Positions 48,798 to 58,400 of a DNA stretch of 64,000 nt are shown piece after piece. The DNA is from Firmicutes bacterium UBA3553 (lineage in GTDB: Bacteria > Bacillota > Clostridia > Tissierellales > Sedimentibacteraceae). The position numbers were made by a program, and so were the translations under genes. Each line of letters begins with the position of its first letter. Position 1 is the stretch's first letter. The DNA is taken from contig DFOA01000020.1 of NCBI GenBank assembly GCA_002381185.1, positions 1 to 64,000 of the forward strand. The letters run 5' to 3'. The notes under the pieces were generated by a model that was given only the letters and a program-made list of their open reading frames with translations, ran no database searches and was not told the DNA's origin.

Positions 48798-50009
48798 ATG
48801 TTAAAAAAAGCATTTCAAGTGGTAATTTGCTTAATTATGGTACTTGGCTTAATTGCGTGTACGCAAGCAAACGATGCCAATGAGGGCGGTAACGCAATCC
48901 ATATCGGTATTGTAACTGGAACTGTTTCTCAAGGAGAGGATGAACTCCGTGGAGCTGAAGCCATGATTGAAAAATATGGTAATGCAGATGAGGGCGGCAT
49001 GATAAAACATGTCACTTATCCCGACAACTTCATGCAGGAAGCAGAAACCACAATTGCACAAATCGTTGGATTGTCTGATGACCCGAATATGAAGGCAATC
49101 GTCGTTAACCAGGCAGTTCCCGGAACTGTTGCGGCATTTAAACAAATCCGCGAAAAAAGACCTGACATATTGCTTCTTGCAAACTCTTCACAGGAAGACG
49201 TTGCAATGATTGAAGGTGCTGCAGATCTTGTTATCGACCCGGATAATATCAACAGAGGATACTTAATGATATTAGCTGCCAAAAAAATGGGTGCCAAAAA
49301 CTTCGTACATATTTCTTTCCCAAGGCATATGAGTATTGAGTTGCTTTCAGAAAGAAGAAACATTATGGAAGAAGCATGCAAGGACTTAGGACTTAACTTC
49401 TACTTCGAAACAGCTCCTGACCCGATGAGTGACGTGGGAATACCAGGTGCACAGCAATTCATATTGGAGCAGATGCCTGCATGGGTTGAAAAATATGGAA
49501 AGGATACAGCTTTCTTCGCAACAAACGATGCACAGACAGAACCATTGCTTAAAATGGTTGCAGAACTGGGTGCCATATTCGTAGAACCAGATTTACCTTC
49601 ACCTATAATGGGATATCCCGGAGCTTTCGGTATCGATTTAAAGGAAGAAGCAGGAAATTGGCCTGAAATTCTTAAAAAAGTTGAGCAAGCTGTAGTTGAT
49701 GCCGGCGGCGGAAACAGAATGGGTACATGGGCTTATTCATACGGTTATACCGCAACTCAGGCATTGACTGAATACGGTAAACAAGTAGCCGAAGGAACAA
49801 TGCAAAAAGATAATATTGAAGATGTTTTAGAAGCATTCTCAATGTACACTCCTGGAGCTGACTGGAACGGTTCATTATTCTACAATAAGGTTACTGGAGA
49901 AGAAGCCAAAAATCACGTTATGGTTTATCAGGACACTTATGTATTCGGAAAAGGATATATTGGAAATGCCAGTGAAGTGGTTCCGGAAAAATATAAAAAT
50001 CTAAAATAA
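48798..50009 (+). CDS. DUF3798-type substrate-binding lipoprotein
   Basis: 403 residues. The signal peptide ends in LGLIAC (Cys21 as lipid site). The mature part has the two-lobed periplasmic-binding look: IHIGIVTGTVSQGEDELRGAEAMIEKYG at the start, AIVNQAVPGTVAAFKQIREKRPDILLLANSSQEDV-like strands, and TAFFATNDAQTEPLLKMVAELGA. This matches a family carried in databases as a domain of unknown function (DUF3798). It is followed by a sugar-type ABC ATPase and two permeases, so it is almost certainly the ligand-binding subunit. The ligand is not known; sugar, nucleoside or a peptide-like compound are possible. Confidence 0.85.
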   Translation: MLKKAFQVVICLIMVLGLIACTQANDANEGGNAIHIGIVTGTVSQGEDELRGAEAMIEKYGNADEGGMIKHVTYPDNFMQEAETTIAQIVGLSDDPNMKAIVVNQAVPGTVAAFKQIREKRPDILLLANSSQEDVAMIEGAADLVIDPDNINRGYLMILAAKKMGAKNFVHISFPRHMSIELLSERRNIMEEACKDLGLNFYFETAPDPMSDVGIPGAQQFILEQMPAWVEKYGKDTAFFATNDAQTEPLLKMVAELGAIFVEPDLPSPIMGYPGAFGIDLKEEAGNWPEILKKVEQAVVDAGGGNRMGTWAYSYGYTATQALTEYGKQVAEGTMQKDNIEDVLEAFSMYTPGADWNGSLFYNKVTGEEAKNHVMVYQDTYVFGKGYIGNASEVVPEKYKNLK

Positions 50010-50037
50010 TCCAATGCATAAATAAATCTTAAAATTT

Positions 50038-50066
50038 ATGGAACGGCCTGATACAGACCGTTCCAT
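50038..50066 (+). promoter_or_regulatory. Hairpin between binding-protein and ATPase genes
   Basis: ATGGAACGG and CCGTTCCAT form a perfect 9-bp stem around an 11-base loop, 25 bp before the ATPase start. No T-run follows. Hairpins here commonly protect binding-protein mRNA so that it exceeds the downstream transporter mRNA. Confidence 0.6.
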
Positions 50067-50092
50067 ATGCATTAATAAAAAGAGGTGAATCC

Positions 50093-51718
50093 ATGTCCGA
50101 AACAAGTGTATTACTTCAAGTAACAAGTGTAGGAAAGAAGTATAATGAAAATGTTGTTTTAAAAGATGTAAGCTTTAAACTGGAAAAGGGCAAGATACTG
50201 GGTTTGGTAGGAGAAAACGGCGCCGGAAAATCCACACTTATGAACATCTTATTCGGAATGAACGTTATAGCTGAAACCGGCGGGTATGAAGGTGAAATTT
50301 ATTTCGACGGAAAAAAGATTAACTTTAATAACCCTGTGGATGCATTAAAAGCAGGAATTGGTATGGTACATCAGGAATTTTCTCTTATACCAGGATTTAC
50401 TGTAGCTGAAAACATATTATTAAATATGGAAAAGACTAAGTCCAGCGTTATTTCCAAAACCTTTGGACGTCAGTTCGAGACTCTGGATGTTCCGAGAATA
50501 AAAAAGGAAGCTCAGGATGCCATAGACATATTGGGTGTTTCTCTGCATACGGATACTTTGGTAGCAGATATTCCTGTGGGGTACAAGCAGTTTATTGAAA
50601 TCGCCCGTGAAATTAAGCGCGAACAGGTCAAGCTCATAATACTTGACGAACCTACGGCTGTGCTCACTGAAACAGAAGCTGATATACTCCTTGAATCAAT
50701 GAAGCGTCTGGCCAGTATAGGTGTGTCAATAATCTTTATCTCCCACAGACTTCGTGAAATAACCTCTGTATGCGATACAATGGTAGTTCTAAGGGATGGA
50801 CATGTAGTAGTTGAAAGACCGCTGGAAGGCGTTGATACCAGGCAGATAGCTAAATGGATGGTCGGCAGGGACATTGAAAGCAAAAGTGAGCACAAATCGG
50901 CGGTATCCAGAATTGATGAAAAAGACATTATTCTTGAAGCAAGAAACCTTTGGGTAGACATGCCGGGAGAAGTAATAAAAGATGTGTCATTAAAAGTACG
51001 CAAGGGTGAGATTTTGGGAATCGGAGGACTGGCCGGACAAGGCAAGCTTGGGTTGCCTAACGGAATTATGGGAATTTTTGAATCCGGCGGCGAAATATTT
51101 TTTGAAAATGAGCCTCTTCCCCTTAATAATACCTTGGAAGTCCTAAAAAGAGGAATATCTTTTGTGTCGGAAGACAGAAGAGGAGTAGGTCTTCTTCTTG
51201 ACGAACCTATTGACTGGAATATAACGTTTAATGCCATGCAGGTTCAAAACAGGTTCCTTAAGAGTTATTTGGGAGGCTTATTCAAGCTGAGGGATGATAA
51301 ATCCATGAGGCAATGCGCCCGTGAATATATAGAGCAATTGGAAATCAAATGCACCAGCGAGAAACAGCGCGCACGCAACCTCTCGGGAGGTAACCAGCAA
51401 AAGGTCTGCCTTGCGAAGGCTTTCGCGACAAATCCGAAGCTTTTGCTTGTATCAGAGCCAACCCGTGGTATCGACGTAGGCGCTAAGGAATTGGTTTTAA
51501 ACGCTTTAAGAAAATACAACGAGGAAAATAACACGACCATAATTATTATTTCTTCAGAATTGGAAGAGTTAAGGTCCGTATGCGATCGTATCGCTATAGT
51601 ATGTGAAGGTGAAATATTCGGTATTTTGCCGCCGGATACCGATATAACCGAATTTGGGCTATTGATGTCCGGAGAATACAAAATTAATGAAGAAGGTGAG
51701 AAAATATGTCTGCGATAA
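50093..51718 (+). CDS. Two-domain ABC ATPase of the DUF3798 transporter
   Basis: 541 residues with two ABC domains in the RbsA/YufO pattern. Domain 1: Walker A GENGAGKST, signature region in the variant form IPVGYKQFIEIAREI, Walker B LIILDEPTAVLT. Domain 2: a weak Walker A (GGLAGQGKLG), signature LSGGNQQKVCLAKAF, Walker B LLLVSEPTRGIDVGAK, where the usual aspartate reads serine. The asymmetry is family-typical. It overlaps the first permease gene by 13 bp. Gives power to the paired permeases below. Confidence 0.92.
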   Translation: MSETSVLLQVTSVGKKYNENVVLKDVSFKLEKGKILGLVGENGAGKSTLMNILFGMNVIAETGGYEGEIYFDGKKINFNNPVDALKAGIGMVHQEFSLIPGFTVAENILLNMEKTKSSVISKTFGRQFETLDVPRIKKEAQDAIDILGVSLHTDTLVADIPVGYKQFIEIAREIKREQVKLIILDEPTAVLTETEADILLESMKRLASIGVSIIFISHRLREITSVCDTMVVLRDGHVVVERPLEGVDTRQIAKWMVGRDIESKSEHKSAVSRIDEKDIILEARNLWVDMPGEVIKDVSLKVRKGEILGIGGLAGQGKLGLPNGIMGIFESGGEIFFENEPLPLNNTLEVLKRGISFVSEDRRGVGLLLDEPIDWNITFNAMQVQNRFLKSYLGGLFKLRDDKSMRQCAREYIEQLEIKCTSEKQRARNLSGGNQQKVCLAKAFATNPKLLLVSEPTRGIDVGAKELVLNALRKYNEENNTTIIIISSELEELRSVCDRIAIVCEGEIFGILPPDTDITEFGLLMSGEYKINEEGEKICLR

Positions 51719-52752
51719 ATAAGTTTATTCAAGACTTCGGTTGGCCGCGTATTATTATAGGATTATTCCTGTTGGCTTTATTTATTGCGGCTCCTATTTT
51801 TGGAGTACGTGTCGACACCTCCATAAACGACGTTATAGTACGTTTCGGAATGAATTCCATAATGGTTCTTTCCATGGTTCCTATGATACAATCAGGATGC
51901 GGCTTAAATTTTGGCATACCCGTAGGCTTAATAGCCGGAATGCTGGGAGCGGTTATAAGTTTGGAATTTAATCTGACCGGCGTTGCCGGAATTGCCGCTG
52001 CATTTCTTGTAGGCATATTTTTTGCTGCAATATTTGGATTTCTCTACGGCTTGCTGCTAAACCGCGTTAAAGGCGACGAAATGATTATTGCAACATATGT
52101 GGGTTATTCATTCGTATTTCTCATGAATATAATGTGGACCATACTTCCATTTAGAAATCCTGCCTCAGTTCAGGGATTTAAAGGAGAAGGACTGCGTACT
52201 ACCATCAGCGTCAAAGAATATTGGATACATGTGCTAAGTGACTTTGGAAAAATTGAAGTCAATAAATATCTTACAATTCCTACCGGAATGCTTTTGCTGT
52301 TTGCAGTCGTTGCAATATTTGTATGGCTTTTCTTTAGAACAAAGACCGGCACCGCCATTACAGCAGTCGGCTCTAATCCGGAGTATGCAAAGGCATCCGG
52401 AATTAGTATTGATAAAATGCGTGTAATTTCCGTAATGTTATCAACAATGATTGCGTCTGTAGGTATGGTTGTTTATGAGCAGAGCTTCGGATTTATCCAA
52501 ATGTACAACTCTCCGCTGGCATTCGCATTTCCTTCAGTTGCGGCAGTGCTTCTGGGAGGTGCCTCCGTTAACAAGGCTACTATACCGAATGTTATCATAG
52601 GCACATTTTTATTCCAAGGCATCCTGACCATGACCCCTTCCGTTGTCAACAGTGCAATTAATATTGATATTTCCGAAGTCATAAGAATAATTGTAACTAA
52701 CGGACTCATAGTATATGCATTAACAAGAGGAAAGGCTGGTAAAGAAAAATGA
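51706..52752 (+). CDS. ABC permease, first subunit of the DUF3798 transporter
   Basis: 348 residues with about nine to ten membrane segments, BPD_transp_2 type. Conserved parts: MVPMIQSGCGLNFGIPVGLIAGMLGAVISLEF and AVGSNPEYAKASGISIDKMRVISVMLSTMIASVG, the second being the ATPase-docking loop. The start overlaps the end of the ATPase gene, with GAAGGTGAG as ribosome site. Two different permease genes imply a heterodimeric channel, as in nucleoside-type BMP systems. Confidence 0.92.
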   Translation: MSAINKFIQDFGWPRIIIGLFLLALFIAAPIFGVRVDTSINDVIVRFGMNSIMVLSMVPMIQSGCGLNFGIPVGLIAGMLGAVISLEFNLTGVAGIAAAFLVGIFFAAIFGFLYGLLLNRVKGDEMIIATYVGYSFVFLMNIMWTILPFRNPASVQGFKGEGLRTTISVKEYWIHVLSDFGKIEVNKYLTIPTGMLLLFAVVAIFVWLFFRTKTGTAITAVGSNPEYAKASGISIDKMRVISVMLSTMIASVGMVVYEQSFGFIQMYNSPLAFAFPSVAAVLLGGASVNKATIPNVIIGTFLFQGILTMTPSVVNSAINIDISEVIRIIVTNGLIVYALTRGKAGKEK

Positions 52753-53858
52753 TTAAAGATAAGAATAAATTCGGCAGGCTTCTTACAAGCAGCGTTGTAC
52801 CTTTAATGTTTCTGATAATCAGTGCAATTGCCATTCCGCTTTCAAGGTTTACGGGAGTCTATCTTGTGGATCAGATTATAACAAGATTAGTTAGAAATTC
52901 TTTTCTTGTTCTGTCGCTGCTGCTTCCTATAATGGCAGGAATGGGTATCAATTTCGGTATGGTTCTGGGTGCCATGGCAGGACAGATCGGTTTGATATTC
53001 ATCACTGATTGGGGCGTTAGCGGATGGTTTGGATTAGTGCTGGCTGCACTTGTTTCTACACCTATCTCCATAGGGCTTGGATATTTCGGAGGCAGGGTAT
53101 TAAATAAGGCTAAAGGCAGAGAAATGATTACCTCTATGATGCTGGGGCTTTTCACTTCAGGAGTATATCAATTCTTCCTTTTATATCTATGTGGGAATTT
53201 AATCCCGTTTAAAAGCGCAAATCTGATTTTATCCAGAGGATATGGAGTTCGAAATGCTATAGACTTACCTAACGCCAGAGGTTTTGACAACCTGTTTTTA
53301 TTAAAAATCGGCGGTGTAAGTATACCTGTTGGAACATTTGCAATTATCGGACTTATTTGTCTTTTTACAGTCTGGTTCAGAAAAACAAAGCTGGGTCAGG
53401 ATATGAGAGCAGTAGGCCAAGATATGCACGTTTCCAATTCCGCAGGCATAGCTGTGGAAAAAACCCGTATTAAATCAATTATTTTTTCAACGGTACTTGC
53501 CGGATATGGTCAAATAATTTACTTACAAAACATCGGAACTCTGAACACATATAACGGAGCTGACCAGGCGGCACTTTTTGCAGCGGCATCTCTGTTGGTA
53601 GGCGGTGCATCAGTAGTTAAAGCCTCCATTCCCAATGCCATATTCGGTACGGCATTGTTTCACCTGATGTTTTTAGTAATGCCAGTAGCTGGAAAATACC
53701 TGACTGGTCAGGCCATGATCGGAGAATATTTCCGTATGTTCTTCTCTTACGGTGTCGTAACAACTGCTTTAATTATCCATTCATGGAAGAGACAAAAAGA
53801 TAAAGAAATGGAAAGAATGAACACCCGATTAGCGAACAACAAACCAAAACCTAAATAA
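52749..53858 (+). CDS. ABC permease, second subunit of the DUF3798 transporter
   Basis: 369 residues, again BPD_transp_2 type with about ten helices. It shares the pattern of the previous gene: LSLLLPIMAGMGINFGMVLGAMAGQIGLIF and AVGQDMHVSNSAGIAVEKTRIKSIIFSTVLAGYG. It overlaps that gene by 4 bp. The C-terminus is a short basic cytosolic tail. Last gene of the operon before a strong terminator. Confidence 0.92.
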   Translation: MIKDKNKFGRLLTSSVVPLMFLIISAIAIPLSRFTGVYLVDQIITRLVRNSFLVLSLLLPIMAGMGINFGMVLGAMAGQIGLIFITDWGVSGWFGLVLAALVSTPISIGLGYFGGRVLNKAKGREMITSMMLGLFTSGVYQFFLLYLCGNLIPFKSANLILSRGYGVRNAIDLPNARGFDNLFLLKIGGVSIPVGTFAIIGLICLFTVWFRKTKLGQDMRAVGQDMHVSNSAGIAVEKTRIKSIIFSTVLAGYGQIIYLQNIGTLNTYNGADQAALFAAASLLVGGASVVKASIPNAIFGTALFHLMFLVMPVAGKYLTGQAMIGEYFRMFFSYGVVTTALIIHSWKRQKDKEMERMNTRLANNKPKPK

Positions 53859-53870
53859 AAATTTATTGAT

Positions 53871-53906
53871 AAAAATTCGGAACGACAGTCGTTCCGAATT
53901 TTTATT
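53871..53906 (+). terminator. Terminator of the DUF3798 transport operon
   Basis: AAAAATTCGGAACGA pairs perfectly with its complement (15 bp, CAG loop) and the right arm ends in a T-run. It closes the four-gene operon. Confidence 0.93.
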
Positions 53907-53951
53907 TGAATTTTCGAAATTTTAAAATAGATATCTTTTTACTTTTTAAAA

Positions 53952-54269
53952 TTATTTTATGCTATCTAAAAATTTTTTCATTTTCTTTTTTTGTTCAGGG
54001 CTTAAAAACATTTCAAAATTTTTTAAATCCTGAATTTTTTTGTTGTATTCTTCTTCACCATATTGTGCTTTAAGCTTCTTACTCATATTTTGGGCATCTC
54101 TAAGAATCTCATCTTCTGACTTGCCGTTATATTTTTCTTTAAACTCTTTAAATTGCTCATTATTTATAAAATCATTAACTTTTTTGTCGTTTGCAACTTT
54201 TTTAAATTCCTTGCTTTCAGCAATTTTATTTAAATTATTGTCATCGAAACTTTTAAAAAATTTTGACAT
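53952..54269 (-). CDS. Small lysine-rich helical protein
   Basis: 105 residues, nearly all predicted helix, very rich in Lys, Glu, Asn and Phe, no membrane segment. Start with GGAGGT. No recognised family; the charge pattern (EFKKVANDKKVNDFINNEQFKEFKEKY) may give a helical bundle. It is divergent from the 298-residue hypothetical protein, across a 140-bp AT-rich gap. Confidence 0.65.
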   Translation of the reverse strand: MSKFFKSFDDNNLNKIAESKEFKKVANDKKVNDFINNEQFKEFKEKYNGKSEDEILRDAQNMSKKLKAQYGEEEYNKKIQDLKNFEMFLSPEQKKKMKKFLDSIK

Positions 54270-54473
54270 CCATATACCTCCATTCCTATTACATAATATG
54301 CCGGCATGATGAATAGATTACAATTTTGTTGTTTAAATAGCTTAATTATATGTAACACAATCATATGGACTGAATAAAATGTAATATTAAATATGTGCTA
54401 AGAAGGTGATATTATTCCTGTTCAAATATTATTATATTTACTGGCTGCAAAATATATTTCCGAAAACGGCCAA

Positions 54474-55370
54474 ATGCCCGGCATGGTTTCCAAGCTGTCA
54501 GGAACAACAAAAAACCTGACTGCCGGATTAATGTCAGATCCACAGAAAATAGAAAACATAATAAGCATGGTTCGTACTGTTGCCCCACTGACTACTCCAC
54601 AAACAGTATCAAAAGTAAATACATATTTGCCACTTTTTGAAAAAGTAAGCACTTTGCTTGGCATGTACTCATTTTTAAACAGGGCGCAGACATTCAGACC
54701 GATTGAGCCTATGAATGTAAAATCTCCTGCTGATATGATGACAGCCTTAATGAAAAACGGAAATGTTCCCATAGGCAAAATGCTCGCTCAGCCTCTTATC
54801 GCAAATAATATGGAGAAAATGATGGGAACAATGGCTACAAATATGCTGAAAAACGGCGGGTTAAATGACATATTGAAGACTGGCGGTTTAAATGATATTT
54901 TAAAAAATGGCAACATCAATGATATGCTTTCATCCTTTACAAATACAAAAAATTCAGGAACAAACTCTTCCGATAACAGTAATATTGATTTAAGCAGCCT
55001 GATGGAAACATTTATGCCCATAATAAACAGCATGAGCTCCAACAATTCTAACAATCATGATGATGAATATGACATGAGATCTTCATATGAACATGAAAAT
55101 GAACCCAGAAAAATAGAATTAAAAAACGAATCATTCTTACCTGAGGATGATTCAGAAGAAAGAGATTACAAAGAATCTATAGAAGAACAATACAATGACG
55201 AATACAAAAAATATGATAAGGCTGCAAATGAACGGTATGACAAAAATTACAGAAACGATCATTATGAAAGCTATGAAAAAGCTGTAAATTATAATGACCA
55301 TAAAAATAACTACAATGACAGAAAAGATAATCAGCGGCCAATCCGGATAAAACAGAGAAAGCGCAGATAG
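54474..55370 (+). CDS. Hypothetical protein with N-D-I repeats and charged tail
   Basis: 298 residues from the first ATG. The frame remains open 24 codons upstream and would add a hydrophobic segment (VQILLYLLAAKYISENGQ). A ribosome site AGAAGGTG is placed for an ATT start at 54414, so the real start may be there. The middle contains three copies of a motif like NGGLNDILK (about residues 123-150). The C-terminal third is Asp/Glu/Lys/Tyr-rich and disordered-looking (YNDEYKKYDKAANERYDKNYRNDHY). Unknown function; perhaps a surface or coat-type protein. Confidence 0.65.
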   Translation: MPGMVSKLSGTTKNLTAGLMSDPQKIENIISMVRTVAPLTTPQTVSKVNTYLPLFEKVSTLLGMYSFLNRAQTFRPIEPMNVKSPADMMTALMKNGNVPIGKMLAQPLIANNMEKMMGTMATNMLKNGGLNDILKTGGLNDILKNGNINDMLSSFTNTKNSGTNSSDNSNIDLSSLMETFMPIINSMSSNNSNNHDDEYDMRSSYEHENEPRKIELKNESFLPEDDSEERDYKESIEEQYNDEYKKYDKAANERYDKNYRNDHYESYEKAVNYNDHKNNYNDRKDNQRPIRIKQRKRR

Positions 55371-55377
55371 CAGGCTC

Positions 55378-55413
55378 GAGAGGGACGGTTCTTTCAAAAG
55401 AACCGTCCCTCTC
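55378..55413. repeat. REP-like perfect hairpin
   Basis: GAGAGGGACGGTTCTTT and its exact complement are separated by two bases. The core GGGACGGTTCTTT is that of the REP-like repeats at both ends of the RAYT element (1371-1414 and 2422-2490), over 50 kb away. It lies between convergent genes and may also act as a terminator. Confidence 0.85.
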
Positions 55414-55418
55414 ATGCT

Positions 55419-58400
55419 TTAATTTATTTCAACGGCCTGGCCTATATCAAACAAATATAGATAGCAGCCCTTGACTTTCTTTTCGGTAATTTTTTCTACT
55501 GCTTCCTTGTAGGACAATATCTGGGTTTTGTACTCATCCTTTACAGGTTCCAAATTTCCGCCTTCTATTTCGTCAGTTTTATAATCAATAATCACAACCT
55601 GATCATCCTCATAAAAATAACAGTCTATAATTCCCTGAATAAGAATCACATCATTTTTGTCCAATGAAGCTATTATTTCATCGGCATTTTTCTTGATTAC
55701 AAATGGAACTTCCCTTTTTACATAATGAGATGCTTTCATTCTTCTTCCTATATCTGTAAGGAAAAATTCATGAAGCATTTCAACATTGACTGCAGCCGCT
55801 TCGCTATCAGTCAGCAGTTTTTTATTAACCATTTTGTTTACTTGGAGCTTGATATTTTCCAATGACAGACTCTCTTTTATATTAAGATGCTGCATCACAA
55901 AGTGTACAATAGTTCCGATTTCTGCTTTTGTAAATTCCGAGTCTATTTCTTTAAACTGAGGAATATCTCTTAAAACAGGAATTTTATATTTCACTCTTTC
56001 CAGTTTTTCCTTCTTCAGCACCTTTAAATCTGTTACTGAAAGCTTAGTAGGAACATTTACCGAATTAGCGTAGGCATATTTATATTTCAGGCGCCTGTCA
56101 ATCTCATTTTTCCAATTGCTGTGTTCAATATTTTTAAAATCTTCAATTTCCTTTATGCGTTCAGACTTATTTACAGCTTCCTCACGACTCTTTTGGCTTA
56201 TTTGAGAAAGTGAAGTTTTGCTTATATTCCAATTTGTTGAATACAATTTGTTATTTAAACCATATTTAATTTCATAAATCAAATCACAATTGTTTACGGT
56301 TCTTAAAATTTCGTCATAATCGGAATCTTTGAACAAAGATGTGCATATCCAGTCCAAAAATGAATCTTCGTTGTAAATATTATAAAGTGATGGTCCTTTC
56401 TGCCACTTTTTTATTTTGTTTTCAAATTTGTCAACAGTCCCTATCATTATTAGCCTGTCAACAGCTCTTGTCATTGCAACATAAAGAACCCTCATTTCCT
56501 CTGACAGGTTTTCGATTTTAATTATACTCTTAATGGCTGTCCTCGGAAAAGTTTCTCTGTAGATTCTTTCCTCATGATTGATATATTTAGGCGCAATCCC
56601 ATAAAGCTTGTGCTTCAGTATGCTCTTTGAAGCATCGGTTTTGTTGAATTTTTTATTTAACCCGCACATCAAAACCACCGGAAATTCAAGTCCCTTACTT
56701 TTATGCACAGACATGAGGCGCACAACATTGTCGTTTTCTCCAAGGGTCTTTGCGCTTCCCATATCTCCGGATGAAATTCTTAATTTTTCAACATATCTTA
56801 AGAAATTAAATAAACCGCTCATGGACGTTTTTTCAAAATCAAAGGCCTTATCAGTGAGAAGTCTTAAATTTGCCTGCCTGATTTTTCCGTTAGGAAGCAA
56901 CCCTACAAAATAATAATAGTTTGTTTCTATTAATACTTCCCATATAAAATCGTTCAGATGTGCATACCTGCTTCTTTTCTTCCAGTTTTCGATCTTGTAT
57001 ATAAATTGTTTTAATTTTTCCGAAAGCTCATCCTGGCAGTTGTTCTTGTAATCATATAAAGCATCAATAAAATTATACTTTGAATTTCTGACCCTGACCT
57101 GAACAAGCTCTTCTGTTGAAAATGAACCTATTGGCGACCTCATGACACTTAACAGCGGTATATCCTGCCTTACGTTGTCAATAATTCTCAGGAGATTTAA
57201 TATAATCTGTATTTCAATTGTTTCAAAATAGCCTGCTCCGCCATCATAATAAAACGGAATTCCATGGTCATTGAATATTTCTTCAAATATCCCTGCCCAG
57301 GACGATACGGAACGCATTAATATTACAATGTCCTTGAAATCTATTTTTTCCGGTACTGTTTCTATTATTTCATTTGTATGCTTATCTCTTTTTACAGGTT
57401 CATTTTTGTCCTTATGCAAAAGTTCCTTTATTTTTTGTACAGCAACAGTTGCTTCAAGCTCTGCTGTCTTCATGGATTTGATTTCGTCTTCCAAATCTTC
57501 TGACTCTGATGAATCCTTATCTATTATTGTAAGTTCTGTAAAGCAGTCACTGCATTCAGAACAGCCTTCTTTAAATTCAGCTCCCGGATTTAAAAACACA
57601 TCTTCGTTGTAGTCAACTTCACCCAGTGTTTTGTTCATTATGCTGCTGAACACATAATTGATTCCGCTTAAGATTTCTCCTCTGCTTCTGAAGTTCTGGG
57701 TTAAATCAATTCTCCTGTCAAAACCTGGGCCATCTGCCGCAGGATATGAATTGCTTTTCTCATTGAATATTGTCGGATCTGAGAGTCTGAACCGGTAAAT
57801 GCTCTGCTTTACATCGCCGACCATGAACATATTGTTATCTCTTTTTATCTTTCCCAGCAATTCCTCCTGAAGGCTGTTGCTGTCCTGATATTCATCAATA
57901 AAAATATATTTGAACTTGTTTCTGTATCTTTCCTGTATATCTTCCTGCCTTAAAACCTGAAGTGCATAATGTTCCACATCATTAAAATCCGCAATTGATT
58001 TTTCCATTTTCTTAGCCTTAAAATCAGCATCAAGTTCGCTGATAATATTGTATAGGGCTTTCATTGGAAGATGCATGTAATTTATGTCGCAAGCGAAATC
58101 AGAAAGACTTCTGTGTGGAATCATTTTTTTGATATTATTGATAATCTTTTTGTATTCTTCTCTTAATTGTTTGACATCCTCCTGCTTTTCAGGATTAATA
58201 TCTTCTTTTGCTTTTCCCCTTAATTGTTTTAAGGCAGGAAATATCACATTGTGCACAGAAGCAATAAACTCTTTAAATTCATTTTCAAGCAGTGCCTTAA
58301 GATGATTTATATTTTTCAAATCATCTGAAACAGCATCTTCATAAACCAGAGGGCCATCATCATCACGGCATAGTTTCAGGGCTGACTGCAAAGCTTCCTC

